A stretch of DNA of 52,845 bases, taken from NCBI GenBank assembly GCA_946410455.1, contig CAMKAJ010000015.1, forward strand, positions 1-52,845, read 5' to 3'. The stretch's first letter is position 1; every line of letters starts with the position of its first letter. The stretch comes from an uncultured Bacteroidales bacterium (lineage in GTDB: Bacteria > Bacteroidota > Bacteroidia > Bacteroidales > UBA932). Both the position numbers and the translations under genes were made by a program. Shown in pieces: positions 18,299 to 27,077 of this stretch. The notes beneath the pieces are model-generated. The model saw nothing but the letters and a program-made list of their open reading frames with translations, was not told the DNA's origin and searched no databases.

Positions 18299-18322
18299 CT
18301 ATTGCTATTTAACGAACAAAAA

Positions 18323-19576
18323 TTACTTCCTGATGGCTGCAATGCCGGGGAGCTCCTTGCCCTCGAGGGCCTCGAGCATGGCGCCGCCGCCGGTGCTCAC
18401 GTAGCTCACCTTCTTTGCAAATCCCATCTGGGTAACCGCTGCCACGGAGTCGCCGCCGCCCACGAGGGTGTATGCTCCGGCCTCGGTGGCCTTTGCCAGA
18501 AGTTCTGCGATCTTGAGGGTGCCCTTAGCAAAAGGAGCAATCTCAAAAACGCCCACGGGGCCGTTCCAGAGGATGGTCTTGGAGCCAAGGATTACCTTCT
18601 CCCAGATAGCCAGGGACTCAGGACCGGCGTCCACGCCTTCCCATCCTTCAGGGATGGCATTGGAGGGAACGACCTGGGTGTTTGCATCTGCGCTGAAACC
18701 GTCTGCCACGAGAGTCTGCACGGAGAGGTAGATGTTGACTCCTTTCTCCTTGGCCTTTGCAAGAATCTCAAGGGCCTGGGGAATGAGCTCATCTTCGTGG
18801 AGGGAATTGCCGATCTGGCCGCCCTGCGCCTTGATGAAGGTGTAGCCCATGCCGCCGCCGATGATGAGGTTATCTACCTTCTCGAGCATGTTCTCGAGTA
18901 CGGCGAGCTTGCTGGATACCTTGCTGCCGCCGATGATAGCGGTGAAGGGATGCTGGGCGTTGCTGAGCACGTTGTCGATGGCCTTGATTTCACCTTCCAT
19001 CAGGTAGCCGAACATCTTGTCCTCGGGAAAGTAGTCGGCGATAAGGGCGGTAGAAGCATGGGCGCGGTGTGCTGTGCCGAATGCGTCGTTGATATAGCAG
19101 TCTGCGTAAGATGCGAGAGTCTTCACGAATTCCTTCTGGGAGGCCTTCACTGCAGCTTTTGCGGCCTTCTTCTCCTCGTCGGTAGCGTCTTCTGCGAGTC
19201 CTCTGGGCTTGCCCTCTTCTTCTGCGTAGAAGCGGAGGTTCTCGAGCAGGAGAGCCTCACCGGGCTTGAGCGCTGCTACTTCTGCCTGTGCCTTCTGGCA
19301 GTCGGCGGCAAACTTTACAGGAACTCCGAGGCACTCGGAAACATGTGCCAGGATGTGCTTGAGTGAGTATTTCTCGGTTACTCCCTTGGGGCGTCCGAGG
19401 TGAGACATTATGATGAGGGAGCCGCCTCCGGCAAGTACCTTCTTGAGAGTGGGCATTGCCGCACGGATGCGGGTGTCGTCTGTGATTTCGAAATTCTCGT
19501 TGAGGGGGACGTTGAAGTCAACGCGTACAATGGCTTTCTTGCCAGTGAAGTCGTAAGAACTGATGTGCTGTTGCAT
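18323..19576 (-). CDS. pgk: phosphoglycerate kinase
   Basis: 417 residues, full length. It catalyses the ATP-forming step from 1,3-bisphosphoglycerate to 3-phosphoglycerate in glycolysis. Visible are the substrate-binding RVDFNVPLN (18-26) and SHLGRPKG (about 58-65) of the N-domain, and the nucleotide-binding [20 protein letters not shown] and GGGDSVAAV (about 373-381) of the C-domain. A short lineage-type insertion ([20 protein letters not shown], about 128-147) lies in the N-domain. Monocistronic, with a TACTTTTG -7 box about 22 bp ahead of the ATG and a hairpin terminator 25 bp past the stop. Confidence 0.98.
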   Translation of the reverse strand: MQQHISSYDFTGKKAIVRVDFNVPLNENFEITDDTRIRAAMPTLKKVLAGGGSLIIMSHLGRPKGVTEKYSLKHILAHVSECLGVPVKFAADCQKAQAEVAALKPGEALLLENLRFYAEEEGKPRGLAEDATDEEKKAAKAAVKASQKEFVKTLASYADCYINDAFGTAHRAHASTALIADYFPEDKMFGYLMEGEIKAIDNVLSNAQHPFTAIIGGSKVSSKLAVLENMLEKVDNLIIGGGMGYTFIKAQGGQIGNSLHEDELIPQALEILAKAKEKGVNIYLSVQTLVADGFSADANTQVVPSNAIPEGWEGVDAGPESLAIWEKVILGSKTILWNGPVGVFEIAPFAKGTLKIAELLAKATEAGAYTLVGGGDSVAAVTQMGFAKKVSYVSTGGGAMLEALEGKELPGIAAIRK

Positions 19577-19597
19577 AATTGTGTTTTAAAAATCTTG

Positions 19598-19605
19598 CAA
19601 AAGTA
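19598..19605 (-). promoter_or_regulatory. -7 box of pgk
   Basis: TACTTTTG on the minus strand matches TAnnTTTG. The ATG is at 19576. Divergent with the box at 19629. Confidence 0.6.
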
Positions 19606-19628
19606 GCAAAAATATCAATACCTTTCAA

Positions 19629-19636
19629 TACCTTTG
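19629..19636 (+). promoter_or_regulatory. -7 box of the methyltransferase gene
   Basis: TACCTTTG matches TAnnTTTG and ends only 4 bp before the ATG at 19641, so transcription is predicted to begin at or just inside the start codon (leaderless mRNA). Confidence 0.6.
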
Positions 19637-19640
19637 CGAT

Positions 19641-20645
19641 ATGATTGAATTCCCTTCTTCTGGCTGGTCCGATTACGAGTTGATAGACAGTGGCGCGGGC
19701 GAAAAGCTTGAGCGCTTTGGGGCTTATGTGCTTGCTCGTCCTGAGCCTAAGGCTTTGTGGGACAAGAGTTTGACGCAGGCGGAGTGGAACCGCTTGGCGC
19801 ATACTCGTTTTCGCCCTGGGGCTGGCTTCGGGAAGGCCGGGAAGGAGGACAGCGGCACCTGGGAGCGCCTTCACAATATGGACGACCAGTGGTGGATCCG
19901 GTATCCCCTCGGACGGTTGGAGGCTGCTGGTACAGTGGTGGCCCCGGCTACGTCCGTCCTCGCTGATTCCGCTGCCGCGTGTCGCGGCAGCGGGCTGCGG
20001 CCGGGTAACGCCGGCACCACCACTGTACCCTCTTCGCTCTCCCTCCGCCTCGGGCTTACGTCGTTCAAACATGTAGGGGTGTTTCCGGAGCAGGCGCCCA
20101 ACTGGGAGTTCATCTGCAGCAAGTGCAAGGAAATGGATCATCCGAAGGTGCTGAACCTGTTTGCCTATACCGGAGCGGCTTCGCTGGCAGCGCGGGCCGG
20201 GGGCGCGGAGGTGACTCATCTGGATTCTGTGCGCCAGGTTGTTACCTGGGCTCGCCAGAATATGGAGAAGACTGGTTTGGACGGTATACGCTGGATTGTG
20301 GAGGATGCTATGAAATTTGCGCACAGGGAGGCGCGCCGAGGCAACACCTACGACGGCATCATACTCGACCCGCCGGCATACGGCCATGGGCCCGACGGCG
20401 AGAAGTGGAAGCTGGACGAGTGCCTCTTTGAGATGCTTCGCACCGTTGCTCAGATTCTGGCGCCCCACGGCTTCGTGGTTCTCAACCTTTATTCCAACGG
20501 CTACAGCGCCGCCCTTGGCGAAACGCTCGTACGCGAAGCCTTCGGCGCTGCCGGGGCAAGCATTACTTCCGGTGAACTGGCGCTGAACGACAGATTCGGC
20601 AAGGTGCTGCCGCTGTCCATCGTTGTGAGATTAGAAAAATTATAA
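19641..20645 (+). CDS. RlmI/RlmK-like SAM-dependent rRNA methyltransferase with in-frame insertion
   Basis: 334 residues. The C-terminal Rossmann methyltransferase is clear: motif I VLNLFAYTGAASLAARAGGA (about 165-184), an acidic motif (THLDSVRQVV), and the catalytic motif ILDPPAYGHG (about 240-249). SFKHVGVFPEQAPNW before motif I is typical of Bacteroidota homologues. The N-terminal PUA domain of E. coli RlmI is not evident. Residues about 97-130 come from a 101-bp palindromic element (19929-20029) and have no counterpart in the expected fold; they fall in the linker before the methyltransferase core, so activity is probably kept. The start lies directly behind a -7 box. Confidence 0.85.
   Translation: MIEFPSSGWSDYELIDSGAGEKLERFGAYVLARPEPKALWDKSLTQAEWNRLAHTRFRPGAGFGKAGKEDSGTWERLHNMDDQWWIRYPLGRLEAAGTVVAPATSVLADSAAACRGSGLRPGNAGTTTVPSSLSLRLGLTSFKHVGVFPEQAPNWEFICSKCKEMDHPKVLNLFAYTGAASLAARAGGAEVTHLDSVRQVVTWARQNMEKTGLDGIRWIVEDAMKFAHREARRGNTYDGIILDPPAYGHGPDGEKWKLDECLFEMLRTVAQILAPHGFVVLNLYSNGYSAALGETLVREAFGAAGASITSGELALNDRFGKVLPLSIVVRLEKL
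19929..20029. repeat. palindromic element inside a coding sequence, copy 1
   Basis: Outer arms GGTACAGTGGTGG (19929-19941) and CCACCACTGTACC (20017-20029) pair perfectly. CCGGC/GCCGG lies inside them, then a central perfect 11-bp hairpin CCGCTGCCGCG/CGCGGCAGCGG with a 3-nt loop (19969-19993). It shares CCGGCTACGTCC, CTCGC and GTAACGCCGG with the element at 31617-31691. It is read through in frame by the methyltransferase gene. Confidence 0.85.
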
Positions 20646-20756
20646 ATACCATCACTTGGTTCGCATAAATCCGAATCAGCTCCTCCCCGGCATCGCCGCT
20701 CCCGGCCCATAACTAAGACCCGCACGAATATTTTATTATTTATGCACGATTTTTGC

Positions 20757-20764
20757 TATCTTTG
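20757..20764 (+). promoter_or_regulatory. -7 box of the DUF5686-type gene
   Basis: TATCTTTG matches TAnnTTTG. It lies inside the longest possible reading frame and so argues that translation starts at the ATG at 20780 rather than at the TTG at 20753. The 20646-20756 stretch ahead of it shows nothing else. Confidence 0.6.
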
Positions 20765-20779
20765 CGGGCTATATTTGAG

Positions 20780-23305
20780 ATGAGGCGTTTTGCGGTCATA
20801 TTGGTAATGCTCATGGCAGCGTTGCAGCTCGGTGCCCAGACCACCAAGGTCAGCGGCACGGTGTGCGACGCCGAGACGGGCGAGCCCATACCCTTCGCCG
20901 GTATCTACTTCAAAGACACCACGATAGGCCTTACCGCAGACATCGACGGAAAGTTCATCATCCAAACCCGCGACCCCAACGCCAAAGTACTGGTGTGCCA
21001 GTTGTTGGGATACGAAACACAGGAACAGAAAATCAAGCACGGAGCATTCACTCAAGTAGATTTCCGGCTCAAGATTTCCGACAATCAGCTCCCCGGAGCC
21101 TTTGTGAAGGCCGACAACCGACGCATACGGCGGCTTCTCGCAAACATCGACGCTCACCGCATACACAACGACCCCGACCAGCGGCCCACCTTCCAGTGCC
21201 GAGTGTACAACAAGATGGAGCTGGACCTGTCTCACCCCAAGGAAGTCTTCACAAACAAACGCCTCCAGAAAGATTTCGGCTTCATTTTCAACTACATGGA
21301 CACTTCCGTAGTGAGTGGGGTACCCTACCTGCCGGTAATGATTTCGGAGTCGGTGGTAGAGCGCAGGCATACCTCAAACCCCACGGTGGACAACGAAATC
21401 ATCACCGCAAACCGCATCTCCGGCATCAACCCAGACGCCAATATGCTCAGCCAGTTTACCGGAAGCATGCACCTGCAGGTGAACTTTTACAGGCCATTCA
21501 TCAACACCTTCAACGTAGAATTCCCCTCTCCGATACAGCGTAACGGACTTCTGTTCTACAATTACTATATCATTGATTCACTGAACGTTGACGGCCGCAA
21601 GACCTATCTCGTGCGCTACCATCCCAAGCCTGGCATCTCGTCTCCTGCGTTCGACGGAGAAATGCATATAGACGCAGAGGAATTCGCCGTAAAGCATATA
21701 ACCGCCAAGATGGTTCGCGGCGGCAACGTAAACTGGCTCAGGGACATAGTCCTAGAGACCGATTACCAGCGCCTGCCAGACTCTACCTGGTTCTACGGGC
21801 AAGACAAGATGTACGCAGACTTCTCTATTGCCCTGGGCGACTCTACCCGCATGATGTCTGTGATAGGCAACCGCCAGCTCAACTACAGCAACCTGGACTT
21901 CTCTCCTATGCCACCTCTCGACCCGGGCGACGGCAAGGTTAAGGTAACAGAAGAAGCAAACCATAAAGACGAGCAGTTCTGGCAAAAAGAGAGGCCCTAT
22001 GAACTCACCGCCAAGGAGCAGGGCGTCTACGACATGGTAGACCGTATCCAGAAAGAGGACTTGTACAAAATAGCCTACAAAACTATTTACACACTGGTAA
22101 CCGGATTCTACGACATAGGGCCGGTGGGTATCGGGATAGGCCAGCTGTACAGCAGGAACGAACTGGACGGATCTAAGGTTCGTCTGAGTTTCCATACCTC
22201 CAAAGAACTCAGCAAGAAATTCCGGGCCACGGCAGCCGTATCTTACAGCTTCAAGCAGAATCCTAACGATTCCCAGATCAAGGGTTCCCTCACTTACGAG
22301 CACCTGTTCAAGAAAGAGCCCCAGCGAAAGCTCACGCTGGACGCCCGCTACGATGTGTTCCAGCTGGGAAAGGGCCAGAGCAACCTCACGAGCGACAACT
22401 TTATTACTTCTATCTGGGGCAAGCAATCCAAGCTGCTGCCGATGACCAACTTTTCTGCGCGCTACGAGCATGAGTTCTCCATGAACTTCAATACCGACGC
22501 ACAGATAGGCCTGCAGCGCTATTTCTCCAACCGCTTTGTGCCCATGATAGACTGGAACGGCAACCAGATTCCGAGCGTGGCCGTGAACCAGCTCAAATTC
22601 CAGGCCCGATTCTCGTGGGAAGAGACTGTGAACCGGGGATACTACACCAAGTCTTACATACACTCCGACTATCCTATCGTGATGCTGAACCTGGAGGGTT
22701 CCGTTCCCGGACTGGGAAGGCAGAACGAGCTGGGCTACTTCCGCCCGTCCATGGAGGTGTACTGGAAGTTCCGCATCCCGCCGCTGGGCATGTCGGAGCT
22801 AGACCTGAACGCCGGAACAATATTGGGCAAAGTGCCCTGGATGATGCTGCAGATGTACCCGGGCAACGCCACCAACATCCAGGACAAGACGGCATTCTCT
22901 TGCATGGAGTACTTCGAATTCGGCTCCGATACCTGGGCCACGCTGTTCTGGTACCATTGCTTCAACGGTTTCTTCCTCGGCAAGATTCCTCTTGTCAGCA
23001 AGTTGCAGTTGCGCGAGGAGTTTTCGCTCAAAATGGCCTACGGCACTCTGCGCGACCACAACAACGGTACAGACAGCAAGTTCGGTGCAATGATGCAGTT
23101 TCCTTACGGCATGAAACCGTTAGGAAACGTACCCTATATAGAAATCGGTGCGGGATTATCCAACATCTTCCGTATCCTGAGGGTTGATTTTGTCTGGCGA
23201 CTCACGCACCGCGAGGTCGAAGGCATTGGGCCCGACGGAGCACCGGCTATAGTGCCTGCCCGCCGCCTGTGGACGGTAAACGTAGGCGCCGAGTTCCGAT
23301 TCTAA
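20780..23305 (+). CDS. outer-membrane protein with carboxypeptidase-like regulatory domain (DUF5686 type)
   Basis: 841 residues from the ATG at 20780, which gives a signal peptide (MRRFAVILVMLMAALQLGAQ). A carboxypeptidase-regulatory-like beta-sandwich follows (about 24-105: VSGTVCDAETGEPIPFAGIY). A long domain rich in aromatic beta strands follows and ends in an outer-membrane beta-barrel C-terminus (VNVGAEFRF). This order matches the DUF5686 family widespread in Bacteroidota, whose function is not established. It has no plug domain, so it is not a SusC protein. Single gene with its own promoter, convergent with rimM (12-bp gap). Confidence 0.82.
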   Translation: MRRFAVILVMLMAALQLGAQTTKVSGTVCDAETGEPIPFAGIYFKDTTIGLTADIDGKFIIQTRDPNAKVLVCQLLGYETQEQKIKHGAFTQVDFRLKISDNQLPGAFVKADNRRIRRLLANIDAHRIHNDPDQRPTFQCRVYNKMELDLSHPKEVFTNKRLQKDFGFIFNYMDTSVVSGVPYLPVMISESVVERRHTSNPTVDNEIITANRISGINPDANMLSQFTGSMHLQVNFYRPFINTFNVEFPSPIQRNGLLFYNYYIIDSLNVDGRKTYLVRYHPKPGISSPAFDGEMHIDAEEFAVKHITAKMVRGGNVNWLRDIVLETDYQRLPDSTWFYGQDKMYADFSIALGDSTRMMSVIGNRQLNYSNLDFSPMPPLDPGDGKVKVTEEANHKDEQFWQKERPYELTAKEQGVYDMVDRIQKEDLYKIAYKTIYTLVTGFYDIGPVGIGIGQLYSRNELDGSKVRLSFHTSKELSKKFRATAAVSYSFKQNPNDSQIKGSLTYEHLFKKEPQRKLTLDARYDVFQLGKGQSNLTSDNFITSIWGKQSKLLPMTNFSARYEHEFSMNFNTDAQIGLQRYFSNRFVPMIDWNGNQIPSVAVNQLKFQARFSWEETVNRGYYTKSYIHSDYPIVMLNLEGSVPGLGRQNELGYFRPSMEVYWKFRIPPLGMSELDLNAGTILGKVPWMMLQMYPGNATNIQDKTAFSCMEYFEFGSDTWATLFWYHCFNGFFLGKIPLVSKLQLREEFSLKMAYGTLRDHNNGTDSKFGAMMQFPYGMKPLGNVPYIEIGAGLSNIFRILRVDFVWRLTHREVEGIGPDGAPAIVPARRLWTVNVGAEFRF

Positions 23306-23317
23306 AGCGGACAATTA

Positions 23318-23782
23318 CTAGAGCAACCCCTCGGGAACAGAGAGCACGATAATGCGTGCGTCGCGGTCTATGCTCTGCACCAGATCTTCGTGCAGGGGCA
23401 CCAGGACATCACCCACTATGAGACAGGGGTTGCCGGGAATGTCTTCCAGGCCGTCTATTGTGCCAACGAGGCGGGCACCGTCGTAGAGAGTCCAGCCGGT
23501 GAAGTCGTCTTCTTCCTCGCCGTCGTATTCGGCGTCCAGCAGTATTTGCCGGCCCACCAGTTCCTCGGCATCGGCAAGGCTGTCGGTGTCGGTAAGATGG
23601 ACTATGGCGCGGGAAGTGCCCTTGGGGGTGATGGATTCAATAAAAAAGGGAACCGGCAGTCCGTCGAATTCGATGAACACCGGTTCCTCGGTTTTGAAGT
23701 CCGAGGCGTCGAAGTCGAGAAGTCCGATTAGGATGTCGCCCTCGGTGCCGTTGGATTTCAGGATTTTTGCTGCTGGAAGCAT
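23318..23782 (-). CDS. rimM: ribosome maturation factor RimM
   Basis: 154 residues, slightly short. The N-terminal beta-barrel begins with ILKSNGTEGDILIGLLDFD, and the PRC-barrel C-terminal domain starts near residue 95 (FTGWTLYDGARLVGTIDGLE). RimM binds ribosomal protein S19 and assists 30S head assembly. It lies 2 bp after rpsP, the standard rpsP-rimM order, which supports the assignment. trmD and rplS are not next to it. Confidence 0.92.
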   Translation of the reverse strand: MLPAAKILKSNGTEGDILIGLLDFDASDFKTEEPVFIEFDGLPVPFFIESITPKGTSRAIVHLTDTDSLADAEELVGRQILLDAEYDGEEEDDFTGWTLYDGARLVGTIDGLEDIPGNPCLIVGDVLVPLHEDLVQSIDRDARIIVLSVPEGLL

Positions 23783-23784
23783 TA

Positions 23785-24339
23785 TTATGCTTCGGCCTCG
23801 GCGGGAGCTTCCTCGGTAGCGGGAGCCTCCTCTGCAGGAGCCTCTGCGGCAGCCTTCTCGGCGGCCTGTGCGGCGGCGAGCTCAGCGGCCTTCTTGGCGA
23901 TGGCCTCGGCGCGTGCCTCATTTACCTTTGCTTCCTCTGCCTTAGCGGCCTTGCGGGCCTCGATTGCGGCATTCTTGAGACCGGTCTTCTTGGCCTCTAT
24001 CTTTGCATCGCGACCTTCTTTCCAGTCGTTCCACTTCTTGTCTGCAACTTCCTGGGTGAGGGCTCCCTTGGCTACGCCGCCGTCGAGGTGGTGGCGCAGG
24101 AGAACTCCCTCATAGGAGAGGATGCGGCGAGCGGTAAGAGTGGGCTCTGCACCTACTTTGATCCATGCCAGTGCGCGCTCGAAGTTGAGTACGATGTTGG
24201 CGGGGTTGGTGTTGGGGTTGTAGGAGCCTATCTGCTCGATGTAACGACCGTCACGCGGGGCGCGTGCGTCTGCCACTACAATGTGGAAGAATGCGAAATT
24301 CTTCTTTCCGTGGCGCTGTAAACGAATCTTAACAGCCAT
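23785..24339 (-). CDS. rpsP: 30S ribosomal protein S16 with long Ala/Glu-rich tail
   Basis: 184 residues; the S16 core occupies the first 80 or so ([20 protein letters not shown], then [14 protein letters not shown]). E. coli S16 has 82 residues. From about 95 a charged helical segment leads into a low-complexity Ala/Glu/Pro tail ([20 protein letters not shown]). C-terminal S16 extensions are known in Bacteroidota. The tail is acidic, unlike the basic rRNA-binding core, so it probably lies on the ribosome surface. First gene of the rpsP-rimM operon, behind a TACCTTTG -7 box. Confidence 0.96.
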   Translation of the reverse strand: MAVKIRLQRHGKKNFAFFHIVVADARAPRDGRYIEQIGSYNPNTNPANIVLNFERALAWIKVGAEPTLTARRILSYEGVLLRHHLDGGVAKGALTQEVADKKWNDWKEGRDAKIEAKKTGLKNAAIEARKAAKAEEAKVNEARAEAIAKKAAELAAAQAAEKAAAEAPAEEAPATEEAPAEAEA

Positions 24340-24394
24340 TGTGAATCTGTTTGTTTAATTAATACTTTAGTACGCCCTACCCGAGGGCGGACTG

Positions 24395-24402
24395 CAAAGG
24401 TA
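24395..24402 (-). promoter_or_regulatory. -7 box of rpsP-rimM
   Basis: TACCTTTG on the minus strand, identical to the 23S rRNA box. Leader about 48 nt, containing a GC-rich short inverted repeat (CGCCCTACCCGAGGGCG around 24373-24389), a candidate for S16 or growth-rate feedback. Confidence 0.6.
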
Positions 24403-24424
24403 GTAAAAGTTTTTGATTTTTAAC

Positions 24425-24432
24425 TATCTTTG
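24425..24432 (+). promoter_or_regulatory. -7 box of the exporter operon
   Basis: TATCTTTG matches TAnnTTTG, about 28 bp ahead of the ATG at 24460. No other promoter-like site is seen between the five exporter genes. Confidence 0.6.
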
Positions 24433-24459
24433 CTTACTGATAACGCCGCATATCATTAA

Positions 24460-25329
24460 ATGACTACTGACAACCCTTTTTCCTCCGATAGCAGGAAGCA
24501 AGCCCTGCAGTCTCCGGACCAGATCGGCAGCACGCTCAAGGTGACGGCCCTGCCGACATATCTCCTCGCTTTTACGGCTCTGCTGCTTATGGTGGCCTTC
24601 TTCGTGTGGGGCTTCCTGGGCAGCGTTTCTGACAAGGTATATTACAGTGGCGTGGTATTCCCCCTGGAAGGCACCACGGACGTATCCCTGCCCAACCGAG
24701 GCATGGTACGCACCATGTTCGTACGCAACGGAGACCGTGTAACTCAAGGCCAGTCGCTTGCCCTCATTTCCATGGAAGACAGCTATAGCGTACTCACGAG
24801 CACAGTGGAGGGCACGGTTATCAGCACCAAGGTAGACAACGAGGCCTTCGAGGCCTTCGAACCCATCATCAGCGTGGTAAGCGGCAACGGCGGCGACCAG
24901 TCGGGACGCGCCATGCTCATCGCATACATAGACAACACCGGCCAGCGCGATCTGCGGGAGGGAATGGATGCCCAGGTGTGGCCGGAGAATGAAAAGAGAG
25001 ACGAAATAGGCTACGTGAGAGGCAAGGTCGTGCGAATAGACCGATACCCCGTGGCTGCCAGCGAGGTCCGCCAGACCCTCAAGAGCGATGACCTTGCCAA
25101 GCGGCTGCTGGAATCGGGGGAGATGATGTATCAGGTGAACATAGAGCTGCTCCCCTCACCCGACGATCCGACCAAATACGACTGGTCCTTCGGCGAGCCG
25201 GAAGACGTAAATATGAATGTAGGAACTTACTGCTCCGTCCTCACTGAAACCAGGCGACGCAGCATGTTCCAGTACCTGTTTGAAGGGGCCAGAACCTGGT
25301 TCCGCGCCATTAAACTCCGGGTGGAATGA
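24460..25329 (+). CDS. NHLM-type HlyD-like secretion adaptor
   Basis: 289 residues. Short cytoplasmic N-terminus, one membrane helix (about 32-52: YLLAFTALLLMVAFFVWGFL), then a lipoyl/biotinyl-like domain (SLPNRGMVRTMFVRNGDRVT, about 72-91) and a beta-barrel. The long helical hairpin of classic HlyD is missing. This compact form matches the adaptor of NHLM (nitrile hydratase leader microcin) bacteriocin export systems, and the next two genes are the matching pair of ABC transporters. It should bridge inner-membrane ABC proteins to the outer-membrane channel. The stop overlaps the next ATG by 4 bp. Confidence 0.8.
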   Translation: MTTDNPFSSDSRKQALQSPDQIGSTLKVTALPTYLLAFTALLLMVAFFVWGFLGSVSDKVYYSGVVFPLEGTTDVSLPNRGMVRTMFVRNGDRVTQGQSLALISMEDSYSVLTSTVEGTVISTKVDNEAFEAFEPIISVVSGNGGDQSGRAMLIAYIDNTGQRDLREGMDAQVWPENEKRDEIGYVRGKVVRIDRYPVAASEVRQTLKSDDLAKRLLESGEMMYQVNIELLPSPDDPTKYDWSFGEPEDVNMNVGTYCSVLTETRRRSMFQYLFEGARTWFRAIKLRVE

Positions 25330-27074
25330 AAAGGAAGCATTCTTCAACTACCAACCCGACTTCCACAGTCACCCTCCTTCGCCGCTTCAACCGGGGCTGC
25401 CAGGGTTTCTTTCTGGTTACCTTCCTCCTTCTGCTGGGAGACATGGCCTCCTACCTGCTCCCGCCTTTTTTCCAGCAGGTGTACACGGACAATATCATCA
25501 CGCACAAGAACCCGGAGTGGTTCACGCCCCTGGTGATATTCTATGCCCTGCTGTTCATACTTGAGCTCACCATCTGGCTGCTGCTGAACCCCCTGCGCAG
25601 ACGCGAGTTCGCCAAAATGGGGATCAATACCTCATCCCGTTATGTCCTGAACCTCCTGCAGCTGCCCATGAGTGCCATCGACCGTTTTTCGGCCGGAGAA
25701 CTGGTAGCCCGCTACTCCGGCATCAAGAACATAGGGGCGGCCATGGACCATTTCTCATATGCGCTCGTTCTGATACTCCGCCCGCTCATATGCGCCTGGC
25801 TGCTGCTTATGTACAGCTGGAAACTGGGCCTGGTGGTATTGCTTTCCATGGTGCTGCTGGTGGTGGTGATGCGCATGACGGCCAGTAACATAAAGAAGAG
25901 GGCCAGGGGCTCGGAAGAAACGGACGCCCGCCTCCAGGGCGTAACCATGACGGGCATAAAGAACATGGAAACCATCAAGTCCATGGGTGGCGAGCGCATC
26001 TTCTTCTCCAAGTGGGAACAGACCTACGTAAATGCGCTCAACGCCCGTGTACGCACCACCTCGGGGACAATGAGCATAGGCTCCCTGCCCCTGCTGGTCC
26101 TGAATCTGTGCAACGCCCTGATCCTTTGCCTGGGCGCCTGGTATATCCTGAAGGGAGAACTCACGCCCGGCATGCTGCTGGCCTCACAGGCCCTGGCCAC
26201 CAGCATCACCTTCCCCATCAACTCAGTGGTAAGCTCCACGCAGGAGATCTACCGCTCCCACGCCGCCATGGAGCGGCTGGAAGAGGTGGATGCCGCCAGC
26301 CAGGGACACGCCATCAAGCTCTCCGAGGTGGACTCCCTGCCAGAACAACCCAAGCTGCGCGGAGAAGTGGAGCTGCGCAACGTCACCTTCGGATACGACC
26401 GCAACAATCCGCCCGTGCTGCGGAACTTCTCTCTCAAGATCAAACCTGGGGAGCGGGTGGCCTTCGTGGGTTTCTCGGGCTGCGGCAAGAGCACCATCGC
26501 CAAACTCATCTCCGGCCTGTACGAGCCGTGGGAGGGAGAAGTGCTGCTGGACGGCGTGCCGGTGGGGAAAGTGGACCGCGCGGTAAAGAACAACTCCCTT
26601 TCCGTGGTCAACCAGGACATCACCCTCTTCGAAGGCCCCATATCGGACAACATAAAGATGTGGGACGAGTCCATCGAAGACTTCTCCATGGTGATGGCCG
26701 CCCACGACGCCCAGATCCATGAGGACATCGCCGGCAGGCCCGGCGCCTATCAGTCCCTTCTTACGGAGAACGGCAAGAACTTCAGCGGCGGACAGCGCCA
26801 GCGCATAGAGATCGCCACCGCCCTGGCAAAAGACCCGTCCATCCTCATCATGGACGAGGGGACATCGGCCCTGGACCCCAAAACCGAGGAACTGGTGATG
26901 CAGCACATCGGTGGCCTGGGCATCACACTCATTCTCATTGCGCACCGCCTCAGTACGATTCGGGACTGCGACCATATTTATGTAATGGAACACGGACAGT
27001 TGCTGCAGCAGGGCACGCACGAAGAACTGATGCAGCAAGAAGGCCTGTACCGGGAACTAGTTAAATACGCCTGA
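25326..27074 (+). CDS. ABC exporter 1, NHLM-type, lacking the C39 peptidase domain
   Basis: 582 residues: a six-helix ABC exporter domain (about 20-300) and an ATPase domain (about 340-582). Motifs: Walker A GFSGCGKST (about 382-390), signature NFSGGQRQRIEIA (about 483), Walker B LIMDEGTSALD (about 506-516) and the H-loop LIAHRLSTI (about 535). All catalytic residues look intact. In NHLM clusters this position is normally held by a longer protein with an N-terminal C39 protease that cuts the leader at a Gly-Gly site. Here the protein begins directly at the membrane domain, and the upstream DNA codes for the adaptor, so the peptidase is absent rather than frameshifted. Confidence 0.82.
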   Translation: MKRKHSSTTNPTSTVTLLRRFNRGCQGFFLVTFLLLLGDMASYLLPPFFQQVYTDNIITHKNPEWFTPLVIFYALLFILELTIWLLLNPLRRREFAKMGINTSSRYVLNLLQLPMSAIDRFSAGELVARYSGIKNIGAAMDHFSYALVLILRPLICAWLLLMYSWKLGLVVLLSMVLLVVVMRMTASNIKKRARGSEETDARLQGVTMTGIKNMETIKSMGGERIFFSKWEQTYVNALNARVRTTSGTMSIGSLPLLVLNLCNALILCLGAWYILKGELTPGMLLASQALATSITFPINSVVSSTQEIYRSHAAMERLEEVDAASQGHAIKLSEVDSLPEQPKLRGEVELRNVTFGYDRNNPPVLRNFSLKIKPGERVAFVGFSGCGKSTIAKLISGLYEPWEGEVLLDGVPVGKVDRAVKNNSLSVVNQDITLFEGPISDNIKMWDESIEDFSMVMAAHDAQIHEDIAGRPGAYQSLLTENGKNFSGGQRQRIEIATALAKDPSILIMDEGTSALDPKTEELVMQHIGGLGITLILIAHRLSTIRDCDHIYVMEHGQLLQQGTHEELMQQEGLYRELVKYA

Positions 27075-27077
27075 CCT

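Noticed and set aside
20753..20779. TTG start nine codons upstream for the DUF5686-type protein
   Set aside because: The -7 box lies inside these codons and the ATG at 20780 gives a clean signal peptide.
24460..25400. frameshifted C39 peptidase domain ahead of ABC 1
   Set aside because: The adaptor gene occupies this DNA to within 4 bp of the ABC start and no Cys/His peptidase motif appears in any frame I read.
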